Shown here piece after piece: positions 8,099 through 16,472 of a stretch of DNA of 27,145 nt. Source of the DNA: JAWLFY01 sp964462125 (GTDB taxonomy: Bacteria; Planctomycetota; Planctomycetia; Pirellulales; Pirellulaceae); NCBI GenBank assembly GCA_964462125.1, contig CAYWXT010000052.1, positions 1 to 27,145 on the forward strand, given 5' to 3'. Position numbers and translations under genes: made by a program. Numbering within the stretch: the first letter of the stretch is position 1; every line of letters starts with the position of its first letter. The notes under the pieces were generated by a model, which was not told the DNA's origin, searched no databases, and saw nothing but the letters and a program-made list of their open reading frames with translations.

Positions 8099-8949
8099 TC
8101 CCTTCCTATCCTCTTCGCCCGGAGCATTTCGGACTCCCAACCCTGGCGCAGCTCCACGATCTGGAAATCTGGGACTCGTACCTGACCCCGTCGAGCTCCG
8201 ACCCCGATGGCACGCGTCTGCTGGCCTCGATCGAGCGAACGTTACCGACGTTGGACAAGGGAGCGGTCCAGCGGTTTTGTGTCTTCTTACACGTCGGCTT
8301 GGGGACAGCCGACCAGGCGACCGAAGCGAGGCTGCAGTCGTACCCGGACGATGTCCTGAAACCGCTGCAGCGGTGGCCCGAGCGAGTGCTGGGGATGATA
8401 CGGCTGAATGCGAACGATGTGCCCGGTTCCCTCCATGCAATCGATCGCTGGTTACGGGACGGACCGATGGTTGGAGTTTATTTTCCCGGAGGGCGCCGCG
8501 GGTCGCTCCCCTGCAACCATCGCAACTTCGATCCCTTGATCGCCCGGATCACAGAGGTTGGCGGCGTGATCATGCAACACACTTGGTTCAAGACCGGCGG
8601 CAAGGGCTCGCCGGGGGAATCGACGCCGTCGGAGCTGGCGGAGCTGGCCCGTCGGTTTCCGGAGACACAGTTTCTTTGCGCCCACGCCGGTGGTGAATGG
8701 GAGCGGGGCATCCGGGCAATCCGCTCGGTCCCGAACGTGTTGGTCGAAACATCCGGCTTTGATCCGACCGCTGGCTTTGTGGAGATGGCGGTTCGAGACT
8801 TGGGGGCCGAGCGGATCGTCTTTGGCAGCCACCTGCCGTCTCGTTCTTTGGGGACCGAGTTCGGCAAGATCTTCGGGGCCCGCATCGGGGACGGGGAGAA
8901 AAAGTTGATTTTGGGAGACAACCTGCGGCGGTTGCTCAAGGCGTCTTGA
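8095..8949 (+). CDS. Amidohydrolase family 2-like protein, cytosolic
   Basis: 284 residues without a signal peptide. It has the TIM-barrel layout of the amidohydrolase 2 family: first strand EIWDSYLTP, then MIRLNAND, VIMQHTWFKTGG, FLCAHAGGEWERG, VETSGFDP and the last strand IVFGSHLPSRS, ending GDNLRRLL. His residues of the central strands (QHTW and CAHAG) are kept, but the first-strand HxH is absent and the usual Asp of FGSD is His. It shares this feature with the preceding gene, suggesting a common ancestor or a joint, possibly heteromeric, role. The reaction is not known; sugar-acid or lactone-type substrates would be guesses. It is the last gene of the run; nagA converges on it and a hairpin lies between. 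Confidence 0.82.
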   Translation: MIPSYPLRPEHFGLPTLAQLHDLEIWDSYLTPSSSDPDGTRLLASIERTLPTLDKGAVQRFCVFLHVGLGTADQATEARLQSYPDDVLKPLQRWPERVLGMIRLNANDVPGSLHAIDRWLRDGPMVGVYFPGGRRGSLPCNHRNFDPLIARITEVGGVIMQHTWFKTGGKGSPGESTPSELAELARRFPETQFLCAHAGGEWERGIRAIRSVPNVLVETSGFDPTAGFVEMAVRDLGAERIVFGSHLPSRSLGTEFGKIFGARIGDGEKKLILGDNLRRLLKAS

Positions 8950-9005
8950 CGTTCGTTCGGTCGTAGTCGAAATCGTTGCGTCGCCGAAGTCGCAGAGGAT
9001 CACGG

Positions 9006-9024
9006 GCAGCCTGGCAGGCTGTGC
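9006..9024. terminator. Hairpin between convergent genes
   Basis: CAGCCTGGCAGGCTG (9007-9021) is a 7-1-7 perfect palindrome lying directly beyond the nagA stop (9024-9026) and 57 bases after the plus-strand stop. It lacks a long T run, so it is only a candidate terminator, usable from either side. Confidence 0.4.
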
Positions 9025-9938
9025 TACTTTGCGTGCAGCAACCGCCCTGGGTTCTCCGATGTCCAGCGGTCGATGGTGGCGGTGTCGATGCCGAGTTGAT
9101 CGGCGAGGACAGCCCGCATCACGGGCATCGTGGCGGCTGAACCGGCGAAGTGCGTGCGGTCGGCCGACCAGGCGGCGCCCGCTTCATCCACCTCGACGAT
9201 CTGGTCCCCAAGTTGGTAGCGGCCGGGGCCAAGTCCGGCGGCGCTCATCGCATCGGTGACAATCACGACCTTTTCCTCCGGAACGCACTTCAGGTAATTG
9301 CCCAGCGCCATCGGGGGAATATGATGCCCATCGGCGATGAAGGAGATCATCAAACGGTCGGCGAGACTCAAAACCCGTTGAACAATGTTGTCATGGCGGG
9401 GGAGTTGGCTGGGGCAACCGTTGCCCAGGTGTGTGAACAATTTCAGACCGGCACCGAGCGCGCGTCGAAGCTGATCGAGTGAGGCGTCGCTGTGACCGGC
9501 TGCAACGACGATGCCTTGGTCGCTGAGCCAACGGGTCACCGCCGCGTCGTCGTCCATCTCCGGGGCGAGCGTCACGAGCCGAACGTGTCCCCGTCCGGCG
9601 TCGAGCAGTCGTCCCATCGGTTCGCGATCGGCCCGCATCACGCTCGCTTTGGGATGGGCGCCGACGAAGCCCTCATGGGGGCTGATGAAGGGGCCTTCCA
9701 CATGGATCCCACCGATCAGAGCCGCAACCGAGGGGACCTCCTCGATCAACTCGGCGATCCGACCAACCCGGCGGCACATCGCATCGAGCGGCGCGGTGAT
9801 GATCGTTGCCAAGGCTCGTGCGATGCTGTCGTCAGCCATCCGCCGACAGGCATCCGTCACCGCTTGAGTGTCCAGACTGTCGGCGTTGAAATCGACGCCA
9901 GCGTAACCATTGACCTGCAGATCGATATCGCCGCTCAT
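9024..9938 (-). CDS. nagA: N-acetylglucosamine-6-phosphate deacetylase, barrel-only form
   Basis: 304 residues. NagA removes acetate from GlcNAc-6-phosphate to give glucosamine-6-phosphate in the cytosol. The catalytic and metal residues are visible: Glu81 in HVEGPF, His149 in AGHSDA, His170 in THLGNG, His205 in ADGHHIP and the catalytic Asp229 in VTDAMSAAG. The first strand reads DLQVNG, i.e. Gln and Asn in place of the HxH pair, as in the single-metal E. coli enzyme. The protein starts directly at this strand and stops just after the barrel, so both strand sets that normally make the small beta-sandwich are missing; usual length is near 380. The start overlaps the nagB stop (ATGA), so the two are coupled and act in successive steps of amino-sugar use. 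Confidence 0.88.
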   Translation of the reverse strand: MSGDIDLQVNGYAGVDFNADSLDTQAVTDACRRMADDSIARALATIITAPLDAMCRRVGRIAELIEEVPSVAALIGGIHVEGPFISPHEGFVGAHPKASVMRADREPMGRLLDAGRGHVRLVTLAPEMDDDAAVTRWLSDQGIVVAAGHSDASLDQLRRALGAGLKLFTHLGNGCPSQLPRHDNIVQRVLSLADRLMISFIADGHHIPPMALGNYLKCVPEEKVVIVTDAMSAAGLGPGRYQLGDQIVEVDEAGAAWSADRTHFAGSAATMPVMRAVLADQLGIDTATIDRWTSENPGRLLHAK

Positions 9939-10699
9939 CCGGCACGCTCCGCCGAGGCCAGGCTGGCTTCCGACAGACCGCTCGCCGCTGCCCGGTCGAG
10001 CACGAGAGTGGTATCGGGGTGCTCGCGAAGGATGCTGGCGGGGACCTTCGGGGAAATGGGACCTTCCAACGTCGCCCGCACAGCTTCCGCCTTCCGCTCG
10101 TCGGGGACGCTGCAGTAGATCTTGCGGGACTTCAAGATCTGCCGCACCGACATACTGATCGCTTCGGTCGGAACATCCTCAAGCGAGGCGAACCAGCCCT
10201 CCCCGACCTGCTGCCGGCGGCACGGTTCATCCAGGGTAACCACCAAGTAGGGCGACTCGGTATCGAAGTCCGCCGGCGGGTCGTTGAACGCAAGATGAGC
10301 GTTTTCACCAATGCCGACCAGCGCCATATCGATGGTGATCGTGGCCAGCAGTCCGCCGACCCGGGCTATGGTTTCCGATGGATCCTGGTCACCGCGAAGA
10401 TAATGGAACTCCTTCAGCGGCACCTGGTCGACAAATCGTTCCTTCAAGTACCGGCAAAAGGAGGCCGGATGGTCGCTGGAGAGCCCCACGTATTCGTCGA
10501 GATGAAATCCGGTGACCTTGGACCAATCGACGTCACCCTCGGCGGCCAATTCACGGAGGACTTCGAACTGCGACGATCCGGTCGCGATGACGAGGTTGGC
10601 TGATCCTTGGGCGTCGATCGCGGCACGCAGGTCGGCCGCGGCACGCGATGCGACCCAGCGGCCCATGGAATCCCGGTCGGAGGTTATGATCGTGTGCAT
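9935..10699 (-). CDS. nagB: Glucosamine-6-phosphate deaminase
   Basis: 254 residues from ATG 10699, chosen because the NagB/6-phosphogluconolactonase fold begins there; an in-frame ATG at 10786 would add 29 residues without family support. NagB turns glucosamine-6-phosphate into fructose-6-phosphate and ammonia. Motifs: ATGSSQ (39-44) for phosphate binding, FHLDEYVGL with Asp68/Glu69, and GIGENAHLAFNDP (129-141) with His135 at the ring-opening position; the usual NGH is NAH here. It ends in an ATGA overlap with nagA. The leader just upstream of the ATG reads CCACCTCCTT on the coding strand, so there is no Shine-Dalgarno; see findings. Close relatives are lactonases, but the downstream nagA favours the deaminase. 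Confidence 0.88.
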   Translation of the reverse strand: MHTIITSDRDSMGRWVASRAAADLRAAIDAQGSANLVIATGSSQFEVLRELAAEGDVDWSKVTGFHLDEYVGLSSDHPASFCRYLKERFVDQVPLKEFHYLRGDQDPSETIARVGGLLATITIDMALVGIGENAHLAFNDPPADFDTESPYLVVTLDEPCRRQQVGEGWFASLEDVPTEAISMSVRQILKSRKIYCSVPDERKAEAVRATLEGPISPKVPASILREHPDTTLVLDRAAASGLSEASLASAERAG

Positions 10700-10821
10700 C
10701 AAGCAAGGAGGTGGTTCGGAGAGTCGATTGGGAGGAAAGCCAGTGCTGAACGCCCAGGATCGTACCCCGATCCGCCCCCGTTTCAAACAGATCCAGCTTT
10801 ATTTCTGCCGAGAACTTCACC

Positions 10822-13065
10822 ATGATCCGATTCCCGTTCCTCCCTCCGCTCGTGTTGATCGCCGGGTTGACAATCTTTGCTGCTGACGTCTCCGCCCAGG
10901 GGCAAGACGAGCAGCCGCAAACCGCACAAGCACCGGCGCGGGTGCTGCCGGCGGGCGAACAGCCGCAGGACGGGCGATTGGATGATCTGAAAACACTCAA
11001 CGGGCACTTCCCGTTTGAGGTTCCCGAATCGGTCGAGGCGTGGGAGCAGCGGAGCGAGCAATTGCGGCGGCGGGTGCTCGTCGCCACCGGATTGTGGCCG
11101 ATGCCCGAGCGGACGCCGCTCGAACCGGTAATCCATGGCAATGTCAAGCGGGAGGGGTTTACCGTCGAACGGGTCTACTTTCAAAGTCTGCCGGGACATT
11201 TCGTGACCGGACTATTGTTCCGCCCCGCCGAAGCCACCGACACGCCGCGCCCCGCGGTGCTCTCGCCCCACGGCCACGGCGGACGGATGCAAGAGTACAG
11301 CGACGAGGCCTTGGCCAAGCAGATCGAAATGGGGGCGGAGAAATTCGAGAACTCGGGGCGTTTCCCGAAGCTGGCCCGCTGTGCCCAGCTCGCCCGCATG
11401 GGGTGCGTCACGTTCATCTTCGACATGCTCGGCTATGCCGATTCGGTCCAGGTCTCCTACCAGGTCTCTCACCGCCACAAAGATCCCCGGCCGGAGGAAG
11501 GTGAGTCGGGACCTTGGTGCTTCTACAGTCCGCAAGCCGATCTGCGGCTGCAGTCAATCATGGGGCTGCAAACGTGGAACTCGGTCCGTGCCCTGGACTT
11601 CCTGGCATCGCTTCCCGACGTCGATTCAGAGCGACTGGCGGTCACCGGCGGCAGCGGCGGGGGAACACAGTCGATCTTGCTGGGCGCGATCGACCAACGT
11701 CCCAAGGTCTCCTTTCCCAACGGCATGGTCTCCACCTCGATGCAGGGCGGGTGTTACTGCGAAAACTGCAGCTTGCTCCGTGTCGATACCGGGAACGTCG
11801 AACTGGCAGCACTGTTCGCTCCCCGGCCGCAAGCGATGACCGCCGCGGATGATTGGACCCGCGACATGATGGACGACGGATTTCCCGAGTTGCGGCGGCT
11901 GTACGCGATGTTGGGGGTGGAAGACTTTGTCGCGTGTTATCCGATGCTGCACTTTCCCCACAACTACAACTACGTCACCCGAGCCCATATGTATGACTGG
12001 ATGAACCGGCATCTTGAGCTCGGGTTGGCTGAGCCGATTGTGGAGGAGGACTACCAGCCGTTGAGCGAGGAAGAGGCAGCGGTTTGGAATGAAGAACACC
12101 CTGCCCCGAGCGAAACAGGCGTCGAACATGAACGCGCCGTTTTGACGTGGCTTGACGAACAAGCCAACGCTTGGCTCGCCGATCTTGAACCCAGCAGCCA
12201 CGAAGAACTCGCCGAGTACCACGACACCGTCGGCGCCGCCTGGCGGGTGCTGTTCGACCAGCCGCTGCCCGACGCCGATGCCGTGGCGTCCAAAACACTG
12301 CGCGTGTCGAATCAAGAGGATGTCGCGATTGCTCACCAGTTGCTCAGCGATCAACGGCGCGGCGCCCAAATCCCCCTGTTGCTCGTGAAAAACGGTCGGG
12401 CGACTGCTGATCGCGGAGCAGCGAACAGCGGACCGGTCGTGATCTGGACCACACGCCAGGGAAAGTCTTCGGCGTTCACGCCAGAAGGGCAACTCGTGCC
12501 CGAGGTTTTGCAACTGCTCGAGGCGGGGGCCGACGTCATGATCCCAGACCTGTTCGGCCAAGGCGAATTGCATGTCGAGGGGACGACGGAGGAACAGCAA
12601 CGCTTGGTCGATGATGACCGTGAGTACTCCGCCTTCACGTTCGGCTACAACCGCACGCTGGTTGCCGAACGGGTCGCGGATCTGTTGAGCGTCGTCGCGA
12701 CCGCGGGAATCGGCGATCGTCGCGTTGCGCTGGTCGGCAGCGAAAAGACCGCGGCGTGGGCGTTGCCGACCGCCGTGATCGCCGGCCCCCAGCTCACCCG
12801 GGCCGCCGTCGATACCGCTGGGTTCCGGTTCGCCGATGTGGATCACTACAGTCACCCCGACTTCGTCCCTGGCTCGGTCAAGTATGGCGACCTGCCCGCG
12901 CTGATGGCGCTGCGAGCCCCTTACCCACTACGGGTCGCCGGTGAACAGGGCCGCGTCCCAGAGGTCGCCGCGGGTGCCTACGGATCCGTCAACGCTGGCG
13001 ACGAGCTTTCTTCGGTTCGCGGCAACCTGTTCAGTGAAGACAATATCGAGTGGTTGCTGCGGTAG
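10822..13065 (+). CDS. Secreted two-domain alpha/beta hydrolase (acetyl-xylan-esterase-like)
   Basis: 747 residues with an N-terminal signal peptide (hydrophobic 6-21, cleavage near VSAQ). The first domain (about 60-405) is an alpha/beta hydrolase: oxyanion region SPHGHGG, nucleophile elbow TGGSGGGTQS with Ser278, and a late His (LHFPHNYN, His377 or His380). A Cys-rich loop GGCYCENCS lies between. The second domain (about 460-745) repeats the fold (VVIWTT, DVMIPDLFGQGE, VALVGSEKTA) but its elbow lacks a GxSxG, so it looks inactive. This plan is seen in planctomycete and Bacteroidetes carbohydrate esterase-like proteins of the acetyl xylan esterase type; the exact ester is unknown. It is divergent from nagB across 122 bases, where both promoters must lie. 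Confidence 0.82.
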   Translation: MIRFPFLPPLVLIAGLTIFAADVSAQGQDEQPQTAQAPARVLPAGEQPQDGRLDDLKTLNGHFPFEVPESVEAWEQRSEQLRRRVLVATGLWPMPERTPLEPVIHGNVKREGFTVERVYFQSLPGHFVTGLLFRPAEATDTPRPAVLSPHGHGGRMQEYSDEALAKQIEMGAEKFENSGRFPKLARCAQLARMGCVTFIFDMLGYADSVQVSYQVSHRHKDPRPEEGESGPWCFYSPQADLRLQSIMGLQTWNSVRALDFLASLPDVDSERLAVTGGSGGGTQSILLGAIDQRPKVSFPNGMVSTSMQGGCYCENCSLLRVDTGNVELAALFAPRPQAMTAADDWTRDMMDDGFPELRRLYAMLGVEDFVACYPMLHFPHNYNYVTRAHMYDWMNRHLELGLAEPIVEEDYQPLSEEEAAVWNEEHPAPSETGVEHERAVLTWLDEQANAWLADLEPSSHEELAEYHDTVGAAWRVLFDQPLPDADAVASKTLRVSNQEDVAIAHQLLSDQRRGAQIPLLLVKNGRATADRGAANSGPVVIWTTRQGKSSAFTPEGQLVPEVLQLLEAGADVMIPDLFGQGELHVEGTTEEQQRLVDDDREYSAFTFGYNRTLVAERVADLLSVVATAGIGDRRVALVGSEKTAAWALPTAVIAGPQLTRAAVDTAGFRFADVDHYSHPDFVPGSVKYGDLPALMALRAPYPLRVAGEQGRVPEVAAGAYGSVNAGDELSSVRGNLFSEDNIEWLLR

Positions 13066-13112
13066 AATCGTCGCTGGACACCGATACCCGTGGTCCCGGA
13101 TATTCCCAGGCT

Positions 13113-13138
13113 CCCTGGACCTAGGGCTCGGTCCAGGG
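13113..13138. terminator. Strong hairpin at convergent gene ends
   Basis: CCCTGGACC (13113-13121) and GGTCCAGGG (13130-13138) form a perfect 9-bp stem with an 8-base loop. The right arm and loop lie in the last codons and stop of the minus-strand exonuclease gene. It also stands 47 bases after the plus-strand hydrolase stop, so it can serve as terminator for both. Confidence 0.65.
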
Positions 13139-13933
13139 ATCATGCCAATCACCCCAGTGGGCGAGGTAGGCGGCATACGCTTCACAATCGTCGGCCCGCG
13201 ATTCGATCCAGGCTTTGGCTTCGCTGACCAGTTCCGACTCGGCGGGGCGGTCGATCCGGCCGGTGATCAGCATGCAACGGAGAAACACGAAATAGGTGTC
13301 GAGCACATCGCAGCGGCAGTAGTCGCTGATCGCCTTCAGGTTGCCGTCGGCGTGTTGCTGCTGGACCTGCTCGCCGGTCAATCCCACCTTGCCCGGTTTG
13401 CCGAGCATCTGAGCCGCTAGATTGAGTCCGCCGTTCATGCGGGCGGCGCCGTGGTTGGTTAGCAGTTCTTGGAGGTCCAGGTGCGACTGCAGGTTGAATC
13501 GGTTGCGGGGTGACTTCCAGCCGTCGTTCCCGAACCAATGCGGCAGTGAGATGCCGTACCGATAGGCGGCCAATTCCATCACCGGGATATCAAAGGAGCG
13601 GCCATTGAACGTTACCCATTGCGGCCGGTGGTAAGCTTCCCAGCCCCGCCAAAAATGCTCCGTGATTACGTGACTCCGGAACTCGGGTTCGTCGAGCGAG
13701 ACGATGTCGATCAAGCGAAAATCGCGCGCCACCTTGGCGATCACGACCGCCACCGGGACCTGGAAAGTGTGGGGAATGAAGGTTGTTCCCCGTTGCTCCA
13801 GCAGCTCTTGCTGATACCGCTCAATCGCCTCGGCAGCCGACAACCCCTGATCGGCATAACGGATCTTCGCAACAAGTTCTCCGTCTGAGACACTTTCGAC
13901 ATCGAAGATCAAATGCGAAACTTCTTCGGCCAT
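13121..13933 (-). CDS. PolB-like 3'-5' exonuclease
   Basis: 270 residues. It matches the predicted 3'-5' exonuclease family related to the proofreading domain of DNA polymerase B (RNase H fold, DEDDy type). ExoI is FDVES (Asp11, Glu13); ExoII is FNGRSFDIPVM; ExoIII is DYCRCDVLDTY with the YxxxD pattern. These would bind two metal ions and remove nucleotides from 3' ends of DNA or RNA. No polymerase domain is attached. It is divergent from pepT by 115 bases and convergent with the esterase-like gene. Role probably repair or nucleic-acid turnover; the substrate is not known. Confidence 0.88.
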   Translation of the reverse strand: MAEEVSHLIFDVESVSDGELVAKIRYADQGLSAAEAIERYQQELLEQRGTTFIPHTFQVPVAVVIAKVARDFRLIDIVSLDEPEFRSHVITEHFWRGWEAYHRPQWVTFNGRSFDIPVMELAAYRYGISLPHWFGNDGWKSPRNRFNLQSHLDLQELLTNHGAARMNGGLNLAAQMLGKPGKVGLTGEQVQQQHADGNLKAISDYCRCDVLDTYFVFLRCMLITGRIDRPAESELVSEAKAWIESRADDCEAYAAYLAHWGDWHDPWTEP

Positions 13934-14048
13934 GGAATCAATCGCTTCAGCGGGGCGTGGGAGGCGGTGCTGGAATCAGGGCCCAGCGTAGCAGAAGTCG
14001 CGGACCGTCAAGAAATTCCCAACCTCAACCATCGGAAAGTTTCAGAGC

Positions 14049-15314
14049 ATGTCCGAACCAACCGCCCCACCTCCCCCGGTTCATCGCGCACGATTGCTCG
14101 ACCGCTTCCTCCGCTACGTCCGGGTGGGAACCGCGGCGGACCCGGAGGGGGACGCCTATCCCAGCAGCCCAGGGCAGCGCGTGTTGGCGGAGAAGCTGGC
14201 CGAGGAACTGCGGGCGATGGGCGCCGAGCAAGTAGAACTCGACGAACACTCGCTGGTGTGGGCGACGATCCCTGCGACGATCCCCGAGACGTGTCCCTGC
14301 GTGGCATTGGTGGCTCATCTCGACACATCGCCCGAAGCTCCTGGGGAGGGGGTTCAGCCACAAGTCGTCGAGGCTTATGCCGGCGGCGACCTTCCACTGT
14401 TGGCTGGCGAGACGATCAGCGCCGCCTCCTGTCCGGCTCTTGCTTCCCTGCGGGGAAAGACCTTGATCACCACCGACGGCCACACGCTGCTCGGCGGGGA
14501 TGATAAGGCGGGGGTTGCGATCATCATGGAGCTCGCCGAATGCCTGATGGAAAACCCGCGGTTGCCGCATGGACCAGTGCGGATCTTGTTCACCTGCGAC
14601 GAGGAGATTGGGCGGGGGACCGACAAGATCGATCTGGCGCGACTCGCCGCCGACGTTGCCTACACCCTGGACGGTGGCGGTGCTGGCGTGATCGATGTCG
14701 AAACCTTCTCGGCCGATGCGATCACCGTCCGCTTCTGGGGATACAACATTCACCCGGCGATCGCCAAGGACCGGTTGGTCAACGCGGTTCGAGCGGCCGC
14801 CGATTTCGTTGCTGCCCTGCCTCGCCGCGAGCAGACTCCAGAAACGACCGACGGTCGCGAAGGTTTCATCCACCCCCACACGATCCGCGGCGGCGTGGGG
14901 CAGGCCAGCGTCGAAATGATCCTTCGCTCGTTCGAAACGCCCGATCTCGACCGCTTCGCCGATCAAGTGATGCAGACAGCGACGGCGATCGCGGATTCCA
15001 CGCCGGGGGTCCGCTTCGAAATCGATCGCCGCCGCCAGTACCGCAACATGGGGGAAGGGCTCAAGCGGCTGCCCGAGTCGGTCACCTTGGCCGAACAGGC
15101 ATTCGCCAACCTTCAACGAGGTTACACCCGGGCGATCGTCCGCGGTGGCACCGACGGCAGCCAGTTAACCGAGAAAGGACTCCCCACCCCGAATCTCTCC
15201 AGCGGCCAACACAACATCCACAGCGTGACGGAATTTGCCTGCCTGGACGAAATGGGCGAAGCGACCGAACATTTGGTCGAACTGCTCCGGCTGTGGAGCG
15301 AGCAACGTTCTTAA
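14049..15314 (+). CDS. pepT: Peptidase T (tripeptide aminopeptidase)
   Basis: 421 residues, normal length. A cytosolic M20 di-zinc peptidase cutting the N-terminal residue from tripeptides. Ligands: His90 and Asp92 in HLDTSP, Asp151 in GGDDKAG, Glu185/Glu186 in CDEEIGRG, Asp208 in TLDGG and the late His in SSGQHNIHS. The substrate-binding GGTDGSQLTEKGLPTPN is intact. Start at ATG 14049; a GGAAAG about ten bases upstream is a fair ribosome site. It stands alone on the plus strand, with a possible stem-loop just after its TAA stop. Confidence 0.93.
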   Translation: MSEPTAPPPPVHRARLLDRFLRYVRVGTAADPEGDAYPSSPGQRVLAEKLAEELRAMGAEQVELDEHSLVWATIPATIPETCPCVALVAHLDTSPEAPGEGVQPQVVEAYAGGDLPLLAGETISAASCPALASLRGKTLITTDGHTLLGGDDKAGVAIIMELAECLMENPRLPHGPVRILFTCDEEIGRGTDKIDLARLAADVAYTLDGGGAGVIDVETFSADAITVRFWGYNIHPAIAKDRLVNAVRAAADFVAALPRREQTPETTDGREGFIHPHTIRGGVGQASVEMILRSFETPDLDRFADQVMQTATAIADSTPGVRFEIDRRRQYRNMGEGLKRLPESVTLAEQAFANLQRGYTRAIVRGGTDGSQLTEKGLPTPNLSSGQHNIHSVTEFACLDEMGEATEHLVELLRLWSEQRS

Positions 15315-15317
15315 AAA

Positions 15318-15376
15318 AAGGGGACGCAATCGACCACGCGTGCCACCGGTGTCTCTGAACCGCCACCGTTCCCCTT
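15318..15376. terminator. Possible stem-loop after pepT
   Basis: AAGGGGA (15318-15324), inside a run AAAAAAAGGGGA that starts at the TAA stop, is complementary to TCCCCTT (15370-15376). The 45-base interior can fold further. It could be a terminator or the decayed remains of a small palindromic repeat. The rest of the 15315-15517 gap shows nothing I recognise. Confidence 0.3.
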
Positions 15377-15517
15377 CACTAGTTTCGACCTCTGGTTGTT
15401 GCTCTTGGGGGGTGGTCAGCCGTGGCGCTACGGTGAGAAAGTGGCGGTCGGGTCGGTTAATATGTTGGTTCGACTTTGATCCGTCCGACGCTCCGTCCGC
15501 TTGCCCCCGACGACACG

Positions 15518-16420
15518 ATGACAAATTGCCTCCAGCGACTCCGCCCACTTCGCTTTACCCTCCCTTCGATTCTCGCCGTCGGACTCGCGAGTATGATAGC
15601 CGCCTCGACACTCGCCGCTGCTGAGCCGATCCGGGTGATGAGCTTTAATCTCCGCTATGGGACGGCCAACGATGGCGAGAACCGCTGGGAACTCCGCAAG
15701 GAATTCGTCGCCGACACGATTCGGGCCAGCGATCCGGATCTGCTGGGGACGCAGGAAACGGTTGGCTTCCAACGTGATTTTCTCGCGGCCGAACTTTCGG
15801 GCTACGCGAACCTCGGCGTTGGACGTGACGATGGCGGGGACGAGGGTGAGATGATGGCGGTCTTCTACAAAACCTCCCGGTTCGAACAGCTCGACGAAGG
15901 GCATTTTTGGCTGAGCGAATCCCCGGACAAGGTCGGCAGTAAGTCGTGGGACAGCAGCCTTCCGCGGATGTGTACCTGGGTCAAACTCCGTGACCGCACC
16001 GCTCCCGATGACCGCCCGATTCTGTTGATGAACACCCACTTCGACCACCGCGGCCCCGTCGCGCGGCGCGAATCCGCTGTCATAATCCGGCGGATGGCCG
16101 ACCGGCTCGGCGAAGGATGTGACATTGTCGTGACCGGCGACTTCAACGCCGCGATCAATAGCGACCCGCATCGGACGCTCGTTCGAACAGGCCCCGAGGC
16201 GGGACGCTTCGTAGACACCTACGCCGTCGCCGCCCCGGAGGGCGAGCCGGGCGAAGGGACATTCTCCGGTTTCCTCAGCTCGGAGGTCGATGGAAACCGA
16301 ATCGACTGGCTCCTCGTCCGTGGCGAGTGGGAGGTCGTCTCCGCCAAGATCAACCGTACCGCACGCGAAGGTCGTACTCCATCCGACCACTTCCCCGTCG
16401 AGGCCGTGCTGCGGCGGTGA
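15518..16420 (+). CDS. Secreted endonuclease/exonuclease/phosphatase family protein
   Basis: 300 residues from ATG 15518, chosen because a basic then hydrophobic leader (about 8-33, ending LAAAEP) follows at once; an ATT-free earlier ATG at 15476 adds 14 residues. The mature part is the Mg-dependent EEP fold: MSFNLRYGTANDGENRW, Glu in DLLGTQE, NTHFDHRG, the GDFNA strand, IDWLLVRG and the terminal SDHFPV. Members cleave phosphodiesters in DNA, RNA, lipids or inositol phosphates. In bacteria with this leader and the NDGENRW motif the substrate is undefined and may be extracellular. It may share a transcript with the PPTase gene 52 bases downstream, but a functional link is not apparent. Confidence 0.85.
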   Translation: MTNCLQRLRPLRFTLPSILAVGLASMIAASTLAAAEPIRVMSFNLRYGTANDGENRWELRKEFVADTIRASDPDLLGTQETVGFQRDFLAAELSGYANLGVGRDDGGDEGEMMAVFYKTSRFEQLDEGHFWLSESPDKVGSKSWDSSLPRMCTWVKLRDRTAPDDRPILLMNTHFDHRGPVARRESAVIIRRMADRLGEGCDIVVTGDFNAAINSDPHRTLVRTGPEAGRFVDTYAVAAPEGEPGEGTFSGFLSSEVDGNRIDWLLVRGEWEVVSAKINRTAREGRTPSDHFPVEAVLRR

Positions 16421-16472
16421 GAAGAATAGGGACCGACCCGCTCTGTATCGAATCACCTGAAGTGTTCGCTCG

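Noticed and set aside
11626..12855. 409-codon minus-strand frame inside the hydrolase gene
   Set aside because: Antisense to a complete hydrolase with signal peptide and catalytic Ser; no recognisable domain.
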